Source: Deltaproteobacteria bacterium (lineage in GTDB: Bacteria; Myxococcota; JADLHZ01). Taken from it: a stretch of DNA of 64,000 nt. The stretch is from assembly GCA_020848545.1 (NCBI GenBank), contig JADLHZ010000044.1, positions 186,001-250,000 of the forward strand, written 5' to 3'. Made by a program: the position numbers and the translations under genes. The notes under the pieces are model-generated. The model did no database searches. It saw only the letters and a list, made by a program, of their open reading frames with translations, and had not been told where the DNA came from. Positions 8,736 to 19,840 of the stretch are shown here, one piece after another. How positions within the stretch are numbered: the first letter of the stretch is position 1; each line of letters begins with the position of its first letter.

Positions 8736-8776
8736 TGGGCTTTAGTGTCGTCAACATCCCTGTTAAGTTCAAGAAT

Positions 8777-11647
8777 ATGGATCTTCTTCGTCGCCTCGCC
8801 TGGATCGCCTCCTTCGCGATCGCGCTCTCGTCCTGCCGCGCGTTGACCTACCCGCCGCCGTCGCGGACGAAGGGCATTGGCGCCGACTGCGTGCTCGACA
8901 CCGAGTGCCGGCGCGGCATGGCCTGCGTCGCGAGCCTGTGCGCGTCGAACGCGTCGCTCGCGCAAGACGACAAGTGCGACCTCACTGAAGGCTGCCAAGC
9001 GGGCCTCTACTGCTCGACCGAAGCGCAGACGTGTCAGCCCCAGGGCACGCACGGCTTGAACGAGAGCTGCACGACGAGCGGCGACTGTCTCCGTGGCCTC
9101 TACTGTGGGCTCAGCGGTCTCTTTCATGTGTGCTTGCCCGGCGGCCAACGCGACATCGGCGCGGCGTGCACGAGCGCAGCGGATTGTCTCGCGGGCCTCG
9201 GTTGCTTGGGCGGCCAGTGCGCGGCGGGCGCTCCGACCGCGGTGATCCCGGACTTCGGCGGCGTCGACTGTCAGACCGATAGCGGCGCCTTTCGCGTCTA
9301 TTTCCAAGTGCCCGCTGCGGGGCAGACGAACCCGGACTTCTTCCGCCTGCCGTTTCCGAACGAGGCACGCAACCGCGGCACCGCCGGCACCGATCTCGCC
9401 GGCTTTCCGCGGCCGGCGAACGGCACCGTCGGCGACATGATCGCGCGCTACGTGGAGGCGGCGTCGCTCGAGACCGGCGGCGGCGGGGCGAATCAAGCGG
9501 TGACGATGCGCTTCAGTGCGCCCGTCCAAGACACCTCGCTCGTCTACGGCATCACCGCGCCGACGACGCCGACGGTGTACCTGTTCAAGGTCGAGCCCGT
9601 CGATCCTGCGAAGATCGGCGCGCTCGATCAGGAGTTCGGCTGCTACACGAGCGACTTCGACACCGGCGGCACCGCGCAGCCCTTGTGGAAGCTGACGGCC
9701 GTCGGCGGCGTCGTCGAGTGGCTCGTGATCCCGGGCCGCACGCCGTATCTTTGCGCGAACAGCTTCTCGTTCCGTCCGCGCAGCGACAATCCCCTCGAGC
9801 CGAACACGCTCTACGCCGTCGCGCTCTCGAGCGAGGTCCGATCGGATCAGAACGTGGCGCTCACCCGCGACGCCGATCTCGACGCGCTGCTCTCGAGCAC
9901 GGCGCCGGCCACGGGCGATCGCTTGGCGCGGCCGCACAGCTGCTACGCGCCGGCACGCGCCGCGTTTTGCTCGACGGCGAACGGCAACACCGGCTGCACC
10001 ATCCCGACCGGCAGCGGCAACAATCGCGTGCCGCTCGCCGCGCTCTCGCTCTTTCGCACGCAGGACACGCAAGCGCCGGTGAAGGCCGTGTTGAAGACGA
10101 TGGCGTCGTTGCCGGCCACCGCCACGCCGCAGGTGACCGCGCTCGTCAAGTGCACGCCGAGCGCTGTGTCGCCATGCGCGAGCGCGACGGACCCGACGCG
10201 CGCGTGCCCCGCGACCGACAGTCCTTTATATGACGAGTACCACGGCAAGCTGCGCGTGCCGGTGCTGCAAGCGGGGACGCGGCCGTACCTCGTCGACGGT
10301 GGATATATCGAATACACCGACGGCTCGGCGACGCGCCGGCGCATGGCGAAGACCGACGACAGCGCGGTCGTTCAAGGCACCGAAGAGGTCTGCTTCTCGC
10401 TCACGGTTCCCGAGGGCCCGGACTTCGGCGATCCGAACGAGCGCGCGATCGCGATCTACGGTCACGGCACCGGCGGCAACTTTCGCACGTTCACGGGCGA
10501 AGGCCAGACCGACACGCAGCGCCGCCTGATCCCGGGGAGCGACCTTGCGTCGATGCTCGCCGACGGCAACGGTAACCCGGCGCTCGCCGTCCTGTCCTTC
10601 GATCAGCCGCTGCACGGCGGCCGCCAGCCCGGCGTGTTTCCGCCGGACCAGCTCTACTTCAACGTCGGCAATCCGCGGGCGATGCGCGACAACGGCCTGC
10701 AAGCGGTGGCCGACTACGCGCAGTTCGTGGCGTTGGCGAAGGCGTTCGCAGCAGGCAACGTGGCGTCGGCGGCGGGCGTCGACACGGCGCTCGTCACCAC
10801 GCTGCAGAGCGCGCTCGCCGGCAGCAAGCGCGTGTTCATCGGCCACTCGCAAGGTGGCACGAACGGCGCGCTCTACATCGCGGCGACGCCGAACACCGAC
10901 GTGCAAGCGGCGCTCTTCTCAGGCACCGGCGGCGGGCTCACGCAGTCGCTGTTGAACAAGGCGCAGCCGATCGACTTTCGCACGTTGATCAACGGCGCTT
11001 TGCAAGATCCGCAGGTCAATCAATACCACCCGGTGCTCGGCCTGATGCAGATGGTCGGCGAGCGATCGGATCCGATCAACTTTGGCCGTTCGATGATCGG
11101 CATCGGCACGGTGAAGGGGCTGATCCTGCCGGTGCCTGCGGGACCGTCGGTGTCGCCGAACATCAAGTCGCTGCTGCACATCATCGGCTTCGGCGACAAC
11201 TACACGCCGCTCCGGACGGCGAGCGATCTCTGGCGCTCTTTTGGCACGGTGCCGGTGCTCGCGGCGAACGACGCCGTCGAAGCCGGCGGCCAAATCGGCG
11301 CGTTCGAGACCGACGCGTCGGCGCGCGGGCCGCTGAAGAAGCTCTCGGCGGTCGCCGACACCGGTCCTCCGGGCGGCATGCTCTGCAACTGCACGCCGCT
11401 GTCGATCTCGGCGGGCGCCGTCGTCACGCCCGGAAAGTGCGAAGCGACGTCGACCTCGGACGTGGCGATGCAGCCGACGCACATGACCGCGGCGAGCATC
11501 GTCTACCGGCCGGATCGCGACTACGACGGCCACTTCGTCATGTTCGAGCATCCGTCGGCGCGCGCGCAGGCGAAGCGTTTCTTGCAGGATTCCGCGGCGT
11601 CGACCGGCGGCTTTTGCACGCCGGGACCGGTCACGATTCCCCAGTAG
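8777..11647 (+). CDS. Large secreted alpha/beta hydrolase lipoprotein
   Basis: A 956-residue lipoprotein: signal peptide with lipobox LSSC (Cys 20). Residues 30-150 hold four Cys-rich modules of the CxxDxxC...GxxC type (for example CVLDTECRRGMAC, CTTSGDCLRGLYC, CTSAADCLAGLGC), a frequent surface module in myxobacteria. From about residue 190 the FFRLPFPNEARNRG segment resembles the N-terminal region of VolA/Pla-1-type extracellular lipases. A hydrolase core follows with the oxyanion region IYGHGTGGNF near 565 and the nucleophile elbow GHSQGG near 688. A late histidine (HFVMFEH) could complete the triad. It probably acts outside the cell on a lipid or ester; the substrate is unknown. The ATG at 8777 is chosen because the signal peptide begins there. 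Confidence 0.8.
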   Translation: MDLLRRLAWIASFAIALSSCRALTYPPPSRTKGIGADCVLDTECRRGMACVASLCASNASLAQDDKCDLTEGCQAGLYCSTEAQTCQPQGTHGLNESCTTSGDCLRGLYCGLSGLFHVCLPGGQRDIGAACTSAADCLAGLGCLGGQCAAGAPTAVIPDFGGVDCQTDSGAFRVYFQVPAAGQTNPDFFRLPFPNEARNRGTAGTDLAGFPRPANGTVGDMIARYVEAASLETGGGGANQAVTMRFSAPVQDTSLVYGITAPTTPTVYLFKVEPVDPAKIGALDQEFGCYTSDFDTGGTAQPLWKLTAVGGVVEWLVIPGRTPYLCANSFSFRPRSDNPLEPNTLYAVALSSEVRSDQNVALTRDADLDALLSSTAPATGDRLARPHSCYAPARAAFCSTANGNTGCTIPTGSGNNRVPLAALSLFRTQDTQAPVKAVLKTMASLPATATPQVTALVKCTPSAVSPCASATDPTRACPATDSPLYDEYHGKLRVPVLQAGTRPYLVDGGYIEYTDGSATRRRMAKTDDSAVVQGTEEVCFSLTVPEGPDFGDPNERAIAIYGHGTGGNFRTFTGEGQTDTQRRLIPGSDLASMLADGNGNPALAVLSFDQPLHGGRQPGVFPPDQLYFNVGNPRAMRDNGLQAVADYAQFVALAKAFAAGNVASAAGVDTALVTTLQSALAGSKRVFIGHSQGGTNGALYIAATPNTDVQAALFSGTGGGLTQSLLNKAQPIDFRTLINGALQDPQVNQYHPVLGLMQMVGERSDPINFGRSMIGIGTVKGLILPVPAGPSVSPNIKSLLHIIGFGDNYTPLRTASDLWRSFGTVPVLAANDAVEAGGQIGAFETDASARGPLKKLSAVADTGPPGGMLCNCTPLSISAGAVVTPGKCEATSTSDVAMQPTHMTAASIVYRPDRDYDGHFVMFEHPSARAQAKRFLQDSAASTGGFCTPGPVTIPQ

Positions 11648-11649
11648 GC

Positions 11650-12714
11650 TCAGTCGTCATCGAGCAAGAGATCGACGTTCGCGTCGTAGCGCACGAGCAT
11701 CACGTCCGCGTTCGGCACGTACGCCGTGTGCGCGCGATCGATGCGCCGGTAGGATCCGAAGCTCACGCCGTTCTCCCAGATCGATCGCGAATCGACGCCG
11801 AAGAAGGGCGCGTGCGGCGCGTTGAAGATCATCGTTTGCCCGAAGAGATCGTCGTCGGAGACGATCTCGGCGCGGGCGAGGCCGTTTTGCACCATGTAGC
11901 GGCCGGCGTTCCTCACGTTGGTCGGCGAGTGGCGCGCGGTCGGCTCCAAGATCACGCGATCGGCCGGCACGTGCAGCACGTCGACGAGGTAGCGCTTCAG
12001 CTCCGCCGCTTCGTTGAAGGGCGTGTTCGCGGGGTGCACGTTGCAGCCGCTCACCAAGATGAAGGGGGCGCGGCCGGCGAAGAAGTCGCGCGCGGCGAGC
12101 CGTGCCCGTTCCGCAGCGCGAGGGTGGAGCGCGCCCTCGAAGCGTGCCGTCGCGTAGCCCGGAATGATCAGCACATCGCTCGCGTAGGTCTTGCCGGCGA
12201 ACTCGCCCGTGTGGGCGACGTAGCGCGCGACCGCGGCGTCGGCGGCGGCGTTCTCGGCGAGGCGCGGCCAGTTTTGCGGAGCGATGCGGAAGAAGTTTGC
12301 GCGATCGCGCGGCACGGCTTCTTCGTCGACGATCGCGCGGGCGAGCGCCGTCAAGCCGTAGCGCAAGAGATCGAATGGCAGCGCCAAGACCGTGGCGAGC
12401 ATTGATTCGATCTTCAGCGCGCCGAGCAGCGGCCAGGAGACGAAGGCGAGCAGGAAGGCGAGAAAGGCCCAAACGCCGCCCTTGTTCCAGTTGGTCGAGA
12501 TGACGTCGCAGAGGCCCTCGAAGGCGCGTTCGACGGTCTCATTCTGCACGTGCAGAACGTCACCCGGAAAGCACAAGATCGACGCCGTCACCGCCATGAC
12601 TTGGGGGGAAACGCCGCGATCGACCGGCGTTCCGCGACGCGCCGCGGCGGCGATCCCGCGGCGATACGCCGAGAAGTCGTCGCCACGAGGCAGCGGCTCG
12701 GGCTCGGCGCTCAT
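11650..12714 (-). CDS. DUF218 (YdcF/ElyC-like) membrane protein
   Basis: A protein of about 354 residues. An N-terminal soluble part is followed by two hydrophobic segments (GGVWAFLAFLLAFVSWPLL and MLATVLALPFDLLRYGL), then a DUF218 domain: DVLIIPGYA, ILVSGCNVHP, VILEPTARHSPTNVRN and IVSDDDLFGQ. ElyC and SanA, which carry this domain, act in envelope polysaccharide metabolism, but the enzymatic reaction is not settled. The start is uncertain: ATG 12714 is used here, while ATG 12747 or GTG 12891 would add a Pro/Ala-rich N-terminus containing a 14-bp direct repeat (CTGAATGCGAGTGA at 12848 and 12863). It is convergent with the hydrolase gene and divergent from purS. Confidence 0.7.
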   Translation of the reverse strand: MSAEPEPLPRGDDFSAYRRGIAAAARRGTPVDRGVSPQVMAVTASILCFPGDVLHVQNETVERAFEGLCDVISTNWNKGGVWAFLAFLLAFVSWPLLGALKIESMLATVLALPFDLLRYGLTALARAIVDEEAVPRDRANFFRIAPQNWPRLAENAAADAAVARYVAHTGEFAGKTYASDVLIIPGYATARFEGALHPRAAERARLAARDFFAGRAPFILVSGCNVHPANTPFNEAAELKRYLVDVLHVPADRVILEPTARHSPTNVRNAGRYMVQNGLARAEIVSDDDLFGQTMIFNAPHAPFFGVDSRSIWENGVSFGSYRRIDRAHTAYVPNADVMLVRYDANVDLLLDDD

Positions 12715-12971
12715 GCGCGTGGGGACCGCTGGGGGTGGCGCGTCCATCGCGTCGACCCCGACCGGACCCGCCCTCGGAGCCGTCGCGCCATTCGTGGCCG
12801 GCGGCGGCAGGGCGCCGAGCAGCGGGGCGCGCACGAACGCGGGCGAACTGAATGCGAGTGAGCTGAATGCGAGTGATACACGAGGGCTCACCTGATCATT
12901 GTCGGTCAGCGGCCCCGGCGCGTCCTCGATGGATCCCCGCGTTTGAGCGAGGCCCGCAACTGGCAGCCCTG

Positions 12972-12989
12972 GAACCTCCGCGGAGGTTC
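12972..12989. promoter_or_regulatory. Perfect 18-bp palindrome upstream of purS
   Basis: GAACCTCCGCGGAGGTTC reads the same on both strands and ends 17 bp before the purS ATG. Its position between a divergent gene and the pur operon, and its perfect two-fold symmetry, suggest a dimeric regulator site or an attenuator-type hairpin. It is not followed by a T run. Confidence 0.5.
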
Positions 12990-13006
12990 TGCTACGCCCG
13001 AGGGCA

Positions 13007-13255
13007 ATGAAATTCCGCGTGCATGTAGCGTTGAAGAACGGGGTGCACGATCCGCAGGGCGAGGCCGCCTTGCGCGTGCTCAAGCGCAACGGGCTCGAAG
13101 GCTTCAAGGACGTGCGCGTCGGCAAGGTGCTCGACGTCGAGGTCGATGCGCGCACGCCGGCCGAGGCCAAGGCGCTGGTCGAAAAAGCGTCCAAAGAGCT
13201 CTTCTGCAACACCGTCATCGAGCGCTTCACCGTGAGCGCGGTCGACGAAGCCTAG
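13007..13255 (+). CDS. purS: Phosphoribosylformylglycinamidine synthase subunit PurS
   Basis: An 82-residue small subunit of FGAM synthase, the fourth step of de novo purine synthesis. It bridges the glutaminase PurQ and the synthetase PurL. The sequence (MKFRVHVALKNGVHDPQGEA, then GFKDVRVGKVLDVEVDA) matches PurS over its entire length. Its presence means the organism uses the three-part PurSQL enzyme rather than the single large form found in E. coli. It is the first gene of a purSQLF operon, 9 bp before purQ, with a palindrome just upstream that may control the operon. Start ATG follows AGGGCA. Confidence 0.93.
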   Translation: MKFRVHVALKNGVHDPQGEAALRVLKRNGLEGFKDVRVGKVLDVEVDARTPAEAKALVEKASKELFCNTVIERFTVSAVDEA

Positions 13256-13264
13256 GAGCGCGTG

Positions 13265-13923
<659 letters not shown>

Positions 13924-13927
<4 letters not shown>

Positions 13928-16161
13928 CGAAGCACCGGGAGCCGCTCGGCAGCAAAGAGCTCGCGAAGAAGTTCGGCCTCTCGCAAGAGGAGTGGGAGAG
14001 CGTGTTGAAGCGCTTGGGGCGGAATCCCACGCTCACCGAGCTCGGCCTGTTCTCGGCGCTGTGGAGCGAGCACTGCTCGTACAAGTCGTCGAAGGTGCAC
14101 TTGAAGAAGTTCCCGACGAAGGGCCAGCGCGTGCTGCAAGGCCCCGGCGAAAACGCGGGCGCGATCGATCTCGGCGGCGGCCTCGCGGCGGTGTTCAAGA
14201 TCGAGTCGCACAACCACCCGAGCTACATCGAGCCGGTGCAAGGCGCGGCGACCGGCGTCGGTGGCATCCTGCGCGACATCTTCACCATGGGCGCGCGCCC
14301 GGTGGCGTTGATGAACAGCCTGCGCTTCGGCCGGCCCGAGCACCCGAAGACGCCGCACCTGCTCCGCGGCGTCGTCAAGGGCATCGGCAGCTACGGCAAC
14401 GCGGTCGGCATCCCGACGATCGCCGGCGAGGTCTACTTCGACCCGAGCTACGACGGAAACATCTTGGTCAACGCGTTCGCGCTCGGCGTGTGTAAGCCCG
14501 GCGAAGTCGTGCGCGCGGTGGCGAAGGGGGCCGGCAACCTCATCGTCTACCTTGGCGCCACGACCGGGCGCGACGGCATCCACGGCGCGACCATGGCATC
14601 GGCGAGCTTCGGCGAAGACATCGAAGAGAAGCGGCCGACGGTGCAAGTCGGGGATCCGTTCAAGGAGAAGCTGCTCTTGGAAGCGTGCATGGAGATGTTC
14701 GCCGAGGGCTGCCTCGTCGGCATTCAAGACATGGGCGCCGCCGGCTTGTCGTCGTCGTCGTCGGAGATGGCGGCGCGCGGCGGCGTCGGGCTCGAGATCG
14801 ACACGCAGAAAGTGCCGGCGCGCGAGACCGGCATGACGCCGTACGAGTTCATGCTCAGCGAGTCGCAAGAGCGCATGCTGATTTGCTGTCGGCCGGATCA
14901 GCTCGCGGCGATCGAGCGCATCGCCTACAAGTGGGACGTCGACTGCGCCGTCATCGGAAAAGTCACCGACACGCAGCGGCTCGTCGTCAAGCACGGCGAC
15001 GCGCTCGCCGCCGACGTGCCGGTCAAAGAGCTCACCGACAACGCGCCGCTCTACGAGAGGCCGCACATCGCGCCGCCGTCGCCTGCGAAGCTCGATCTCG
15101 CGAACGTCGCCGATCTCAGCGACGTGCAAGGCTCGCTGCTCCGCTTGCTCGGATCGCCGAACCTCTGCTCGCGGCGCTGGGTGTATCGCCAATACGATCA
15201 AGACGTCGGCACGCTCACCATCCGCCGTCCGGACGCTGCCGACGCCGGCGTCATCATGCTCGGGCCGATGTTCCCAGGGCGCAAAGACGCGCTGGCGATG
15301 ACGGTCGACTGTAACGCGCGCTACGTGAAGGCCGATCCGCTCGAAGGCTCGAAGGCGGTGGCGCTCGAGTGCTATCGCAACTTGGCGGCCACCGGCGCGC
15401 TCGGCCTCGCGATCACCGACTGCTTGAACTTCGGCAGCCCCGAGGATCCGATCGTCATGGGTGAGCTCGCGCTCGCGTGTGACGGCCTGGCGGCGGCGGC
15501 GCGCGCTTTGGATACGCCGGTCATCTCCGGCAACGTGTCCTTATATAATCAGACGGGCGACGACGGCATCGATCCGACGCCGACCGTGGGCATGGTCGGG
15601 CAGATCGCCGACGCGACCAAGACGGGTCGCCTGGCGCCGCGCGCGGCCGATCTCGACGTGTGGCTCTTCGGCACGGGCACGCCGTCGTTGGCGCAGTCCG
15701 AGTGGCTCTTCGTCAGCCGTGGCGAGAAGAAGGGTAGGCTGCCCCCCGTCGATATCGCTGCGCAAAAGGCCGCGTGCGACGCCGTGCGGGTGCTGTGGGA
15801 GCAAGACACGCTCGACGCCGCGCACGACGTCGCCGAAGGTGGGCTCCTCGTGGCGCTCGCCGAGATGGTGCTCGCAGCGCCGGTCGGAATCCGCATCGAT
15901 CAGCCGTTGGCGAGCATCGCAAAGGGGCTGCGCCGGGACGAAGCGTTGTTCGGCGAGCATGGTTGCCGCTTCGTCTTGGTGGCGCCAAAGGATCAACGCG
16001 CGGCGCTCGAAAAGCTCTCCGGCGCGCTGCGCGTGGGGACGACGACGACGGCGCGGAGGCTCGAGTGGACCGACGTCTGCGCGATCGGCCAGGAAGCGAT
16101 GGCGGCAGTGTTCGACACGGCGATGGAGCGCATCGCGGAAGGGACGCCGGCAAAACGATGA
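13924..16161 (+). CDS. purL: Phosphoribosylformylglycinamidine synthase subunit PurL
   Basis: A 745-residue synthetase that converts FGAR, ATP and ammonia to FGAM. The length is that of the small PurL type that needs PurS and PurQ. The active-site segment [20 protein letters not shown] near residue 40 and the metal and nucleotide loops ([28 protein letters not shown]) are intact. It overlaps purQ upstream and purF downstream, each by ATGA, so the operon is densely coupled. An unusual TTA-TAT codon pair occurs at 15541-15546 in an otherwise GC-rich codon context. Confidence 0.96.
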
Positions 16162-17555
16162 GCGAGCTGCGCGAAAACTGCGGCCTCTTTGCGGTCTACG
16201 ACGATCCGGAAGCCGCGAGCCTCGTCCCGCTCGGCTTGTTTGCGCTGCAGCACCGCGGCGAAGAGTCCGCTGGCATCGTCTGGTCGCACGAAGGCGTCTT
16301 GAGCGCGCACCGCGGCCTCGGCCTCGTGACGGAGGCGCTGCCGCCGGCGAGGATGAGCCAAGTCGTCGCGAAGATCGCTGTCGGCCACACGCGCTACGCG
16401 ACGGCCGGCGGCAGCGGCCTGCACAACGCGCAGCCTTTTCTGGCGAGCACGGCGAAGGGCCAAGTCGCCGTCGCGCACAACGGGACGCTGACGAACGCGC
16501 GCAAGCTCCGGCGCGAGCTCGAGAGCGGCGGCGCGATCTTCAGCTCGAACAGCGACACCGAGGTCATCTTGCACCTCGTCGCGCGCGCGCAGGCCGTGAG
16601 CTTCGTCGATCGGCTGAAGGAAGCGCTGCCGCAGATCGAAGGTGCGTTCAGCCTGGTGCTGTTGAGCGGCACGACGCTGGTGGCGCTGCGCGACCCCATG
16701 GGCTTTCGGCCGCTCGTGCTCGGTGAGCGCAACGGCAAGTACGTCGTCGCTTCCGAGACCTGCGCCCTGGATCTCATCGAGGCGCGGGTCGTGCGCGAGA
16801 TCGAGCCGGGTGAGATGGTGATCATCGACGAGCGGGGCCTGCGCAGCGAACGCTACGCCTCGAAGCTCAAGGTGCTGCCCGGCGAGACGCCGCGCGTCGC
16901 CCCGTGCGTCTTCGAGCACATTTACTTTGCGCGGCCGGACTCGAACGTGTTCGGCCGCGACGTTTACCTCGTGCGAAAAGCGCTCGGCCGCGAGCTCGGG
17001 CGCTTGCATCCCGCTGAGGCCGACATCGTCATCCCGGTGCCGGACTCGGGCGTGCCCGCGGCCATCGGCTTCTCGGAGCAGACGAAGATCCCCTTCGACA
17101 TGATCTTCACGCGCAGCCACTACGTCGGCCGCTCGTTCATCCAGCCGGCGCAGAACATCCGCAATCTCTCTGTGCGCCTGAAGCTCGCGGCGGCGTCGAA
17201 CGTCTTGAAAGGTAAGCGCGTGGTGGTCGTCGACGACTCGCTCGTGCGCGGCACCACGTCGAAGAAGATCGTCGCGCTCTTGCGGCACGCCGGCGCGCAG
17301 CAAGTTCACCTGCGCATCAGCGCGCCGCCGACCATCTCGCCCTGCTACTACGGCATCGACATGCCGACGAAAGCGGAGCTCATCGCCGCGAACCAAGACA
17401 TCGCTGCGATCCGCGACTTCATCGGCGCCGACAGCGTGGGCTACTTGGATCTTCCGGCGATGCGCCGCGCGGTCGGCTACGACAACGCGTCGCAGTTCTG
17501 CGAAGCGTGCTTCAGTGGGCAGTATCCGGTGCCGGTGGCGGACTCTCAGCTGTAG
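16158..17555 (+). CDS. purF: Amidophosphoribosyltransferase PurF
   Basis: A 465-residue enzyme for the first committed step of purine synthesis (PRPP plus glutamine to phosphoribosylamine). The N-terminal nucleophile is Cys 8, preceded by a seven-residue propeptide (MSELREN), as in Bacillus-type PurF. The PRPP loop is [16 protein letters not shown]. The cysteines expected for the 4Fe-4S cluster are present (VAPCVFEH and FCEACFSG), so this is the oxygen-sensitive Fe-S form, unlike that of E. coli. It starts at an ATG overlapping the purL stop. The 3' end overlaps the convergent downstream gene by 44 bp. Confidence 0.95.
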   Translation: MSELRENCGLFAVYDDPEAASLVPLGLFALQHRGEESAGIVWSHEGVLSAHRGLGLVTEALPPARMSQVVAKIAVGHTRYATAGGSGLHNAQPFLASTAKGQVAVAHNGTLTNARKLRRELESGGAIFSSNSDTEVILHLVARAQAVSFVDRLKEALPQIEGAFSLVLLSGTTLVALRDPMGFRPLVLGERNGKYVVASETCALDLIEARVVREIEPGEMVIIDERGLRSERYASKLKVLPGETPRVAPCVFEHIYFARPDSNVFGRDVYLVRKALGRELGRLHPAEADIVIPVPDSGVPAAIGFSEQTKIPFDMIFTRSHYVGRSFIQPAQNIRNLSVRLKLAAASNVLKGKRVVVVDDSLVRGTTSKKIVALLRHAGAQQVHLRISAPPTISPCYYGIDMPTKAELIAANQDIAAIRDFIGADSVGYLDLPAMRRAVGYDNASQFCEACFSGQYPVPVADSQL

Positions 17556-18756
17556 GGATCGTCCGCTTCAAATACGTGACGACGTGGATCCCGTAGAGCG
17601 AGACGTAGGTCTCGGACTCGCCGTTCTCGTGCCAATCGAAGCGCAGCTGCGGGCGGCCGATCGCAATGACGAGCAAGACGAGCGGGAACAGTAGACCGGC
17701 GAGCAAGCGCACGATGAGCGTGAGCAGGCCGTCGAAGAAGCCAATCTTGGTCGGGTGGAAGTCGATCGCTCTGTAAAACTGATCGACGACCTCGAACACG
17801 TTCAAGTGCATGCGCGCGCGTAAGCCGGCGCGATCCAGCTGTGAGACGTGCAGCGTGAGCGTATCGCCGGGCTTCACGGTGGGCGGCAGCTGCGGCAGCA
17901 GCTCCTTTGGGATGTCTTTGCTGAAGTGCAGCTCGAGGTCGTCGTTTTTCGTGAAGCGCAGGCGATCGACGAAGCTCAGCGAGTAGAGCGCGGGGATCTT
18001 CGATCCGTAGCGCTGCGTGAGCTCGGCGATGCCGGCGCGCGGATCGAAGTCGATGGTGCCGCCCTTTTTGTCGCGCAGAATGCGCAGCAGCGTGAGCACG
18101 TCGCTCGGCTGCACGCGGGCGGCGATCACGCGGTCGACGAGCGCGCGATCGATCTTGCCCTCGACGATGTCCTTCAAGATCGCGCCGGCCGGGAGCTGAA
18201 ACGCGCGCATCATGGTCAGCACCAGGTTGGCTTCGGGCGAGGCGAGCGCAGGCCCCATCATCGCCGCGGCGCTCATCACCTGGGCGTGGAGCTGCTCGGG
18301 CGAGCTGACGAGACTGACGAGCTTGCGCAGCGGATTGTCCGGGTTCGCAAGCACGCCGTGCACCATGCGCAGATCCGTCTTCAGCGCGGAGTCCGGCATC
18401 GCATCGGCGAGCGCGCCGATCGCCGGAATGTCGCCGCTGGCGATGCGCAGGAGGATGCCGGAGTCTTTGGTGATCGCTTCGGTGAAGCGCGGATCGTCGA
18501 GCAGCGCGTAGAGGCTGTCACGGTAGTGCGCGGGAATGCGCTCGATCGCCGCGACGATCGGCGCGGTCTTCGACGGCGGCGGCGGCGCGGTCTTCGGTGG
18601 TGCGAGCGCGGCGCCGGTGTTCGCCGGGGGCGGGGTAGGGATCGCTGCAGACGGCGCGTTCGGTGCGATGGTTGGTGCCGGTGCCGGAGCAGCGGTCGCC
18701 GTGGCCGTGGCCGTGGCCGTATTCGTCCTCAGTACTGGCGCCGCCGGTCCAACCAT
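17512..18756 (-). CDS. Hypothetical membrane protein
   Basis: A 414-residue protein of unknown function. The N-terminal 70 residues are Thr/Ala/Pro-rich with an Ala-Thr repeat (coded by repeated GTGGCC). The middle (residues 70-330) is helical and unfamiliar. One or two hydrophobic segments near residues 345-372 ([27 protein letters not shown]) anchor it, followed by a beta-rich tail ([30 protein letters not shown]). [28 protein letters not shown] before the membrane segment looks like a beta strand pair. It is convergent with purF and divergent from the sigma factor gene. No known family was recognised. Confidence 0.6.
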   Translation of the reverse strand: MVGPAAPVLRTNTATATATATAAPAPAPTIAPNAPSAAIPTPPPANTGAALAPPKTAPPPPSKTAPIVAAIERIPAHYRDSLYALLDDPRFTEAITKDSGILLRIASGDIPAIGALADAMPDSALKTDLRMVHGVLANPDNPLRKLVSLVSSPEQLHAQVMSAAAMMGPALASPEANLVLTMMRAFQLPAGAILKDIVEGKIDRALVDRVIAARVQPSDVLTLLRILRDKKGGTIDFDPRAGIAELTQRYGSKIPALYSLSFVDRLRFTKNDDLELHFSKDIPKELLPQLPPTVKPGDTLTLHVSQLDRAGLRARMHLNVFEVVDQFYRAIDFHPTKIGFFDGLLTLIVRLLAGLLFPLVLLVIAIGRPQLRFDWHENGESETYVSLYGIHVVTYLKRTIPTAESPPPAPDTAH

Positions 18757-18881
18757 TCCCTCTTATTCTCGGGCATTTGTCGCGCTAGTGTCGCCACTTC
18801 CGGCTCGCATGTGATCTTTGGCGTACGTCGGGGCCTGCGGCGCCTACGAACCTTTTCCCCGCAGCGGTGTCTTACTTGCGC

Positions 18882-19427
18882 ATGGACGACCTAGAACCCG
18901 GTGACGAAGCGCTCTACCGGCGCATCAAAGCTGGCGATCTCGTCGCCTTCGATATCCTCTATGGTCGCTACGAAGCTCGGCTTTTTGGCTTCATTATGAC
19001 CCAAGTCAAGAGCCGCGCCGACGCCGAAGAAGTCTTCCAGGAAGCGTTCATGCGTACCTTGAAGAGCGCCGAGGTCACCTTCGAGGTCGGCTTCAAGTGC
19101 TGGCTCTTTCGCATCGCGCGCAACCTGGTGCTCAATCGCGCAAGGTCGTCGCGCCGGGCCGAGAACGCGCTGAGCGCCATGCCCGAATCGCTGCCCGGCC
19201 CCAGCGCGGTCGAACGGCTCGCCGAAAGTGAACGCTCGCTCGCATTACAAGCAGCGGTGGCGAAGCTGCCGGCGTCGCTCTCCGAGCTCTTTCGCCTGCG
19301 CACCGCCGGGCTCAGCTACGACGAGATGGCGGCGGTGCTCGAGCTTCCGCTCGGGACGCTGAAGTCCCGCTTTCACCAGATGGTCGTCACACTCAGGGAG
19401 GCGCTCGAACCATGGACTGCACGCTGA
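18882..19427 (+). CDS. ECF-type RNA polymerase sigma factor
   Basis: A 181-residue sigma-70 family factor with only regions 2 and 4. Region 2 is GDLVAFDILYGRYEARLFGFI through ADAEEVFQEAFMRTLK and the WLFRIARNLVLNRARS segment; region 4 is LPASLSELFRLRTAGLSYDEMAAVLELPLGTLKSR. Such factors redirect RNA polymerase to a small regulon. The start could also be a GTG at 18867. Its last 16 bases overlap the start of the next gene, a zinc-binding anti-sigma candidate, and a protease follows, a layout typical of a self-regulated ECF unit. Confidence 0.88.
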   Translation: MDDLEPGDEALYRRIKAGDLVAFDILYGRYEARLFGFIMTQVKSRADAEEVFQEAFMRTLKSAEVTFEVGFKCWLFRIARNLVLNRARSSRRAENALSAMPESLPGPSAVERLAESERSLALQAAVAKLPASLSELFRLRTAGLSYDEMAAVLELPLGTLKSRFHQMVVTLREALEPWTAR

Positions 19428-19828
19428 TGCGCTCGGAGCTCTTGGCCTATTACTTTGGCACCAGCGAACGCGCGGCCGACGCCGGCGCGCATTTGCTCAC
19501 GTGCAAGGACTGCCTCGGCGCGTACCTGCGGCTGAAGCACGAGATCGAGCGCGGCGCCGGCCCAGAACGACCGAGCGTGGCGATGAGAGAACGCCTGCGC
19601 GCGGAAGTCGCCGACACGTTCCGGCCGTCGTTGTCGCGGCGCTTGCGGGCGTGGCTCGAGCGGCCGGTGCCGCGCTACCAGAGCGTCGCGCTCGCGGCGG
19701 CCGCCGCCTTTGTGCTTGCCGTCGTGGTGGTGAAGCGCGGCGATCCCCCGACCACCGCTTCGTTCGCTGCCACCGGTGCGCTCACCGACAGCGCGCGCGC
19801 GTCGCCCGAGTCTTTGGACTTCTACTGA
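19412..19828 (+). CDS. Putative zinc-binding anti-sigma factor
   Basis: A 138-residue protein overlapping the sigma factor gene. The N-terminal domain carries His-x3-Cys-x2-Cys (HLLTCKDC) near residues 28-35, the pattern of ZAS-type anti-sigma domains that hold the cognate sigma factor. A single membrane segment follows (SVALAAAAAFVLAVVVVKRG, about residues 91-110) with a short outer tail, so the signal would be read outside the cytoplasm. The pairing with the upstream ECF factor is inferred from overlap and domain type. Confidence 0.75.
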   Translation: MDCTLMRSELLAYYFGTSERAADAGAHLLTCKDCLGAYLRLKHEIERGAGPERPSVAMRERLRAEVADTFRPSLSRRLRAWLERPVPRYQSVALAAAAAFVLAVVVVKRGDPPTTASFAATGALTDSARASPESLDFY

Positions 19829-19840
19829 AGGAGAATTTTC

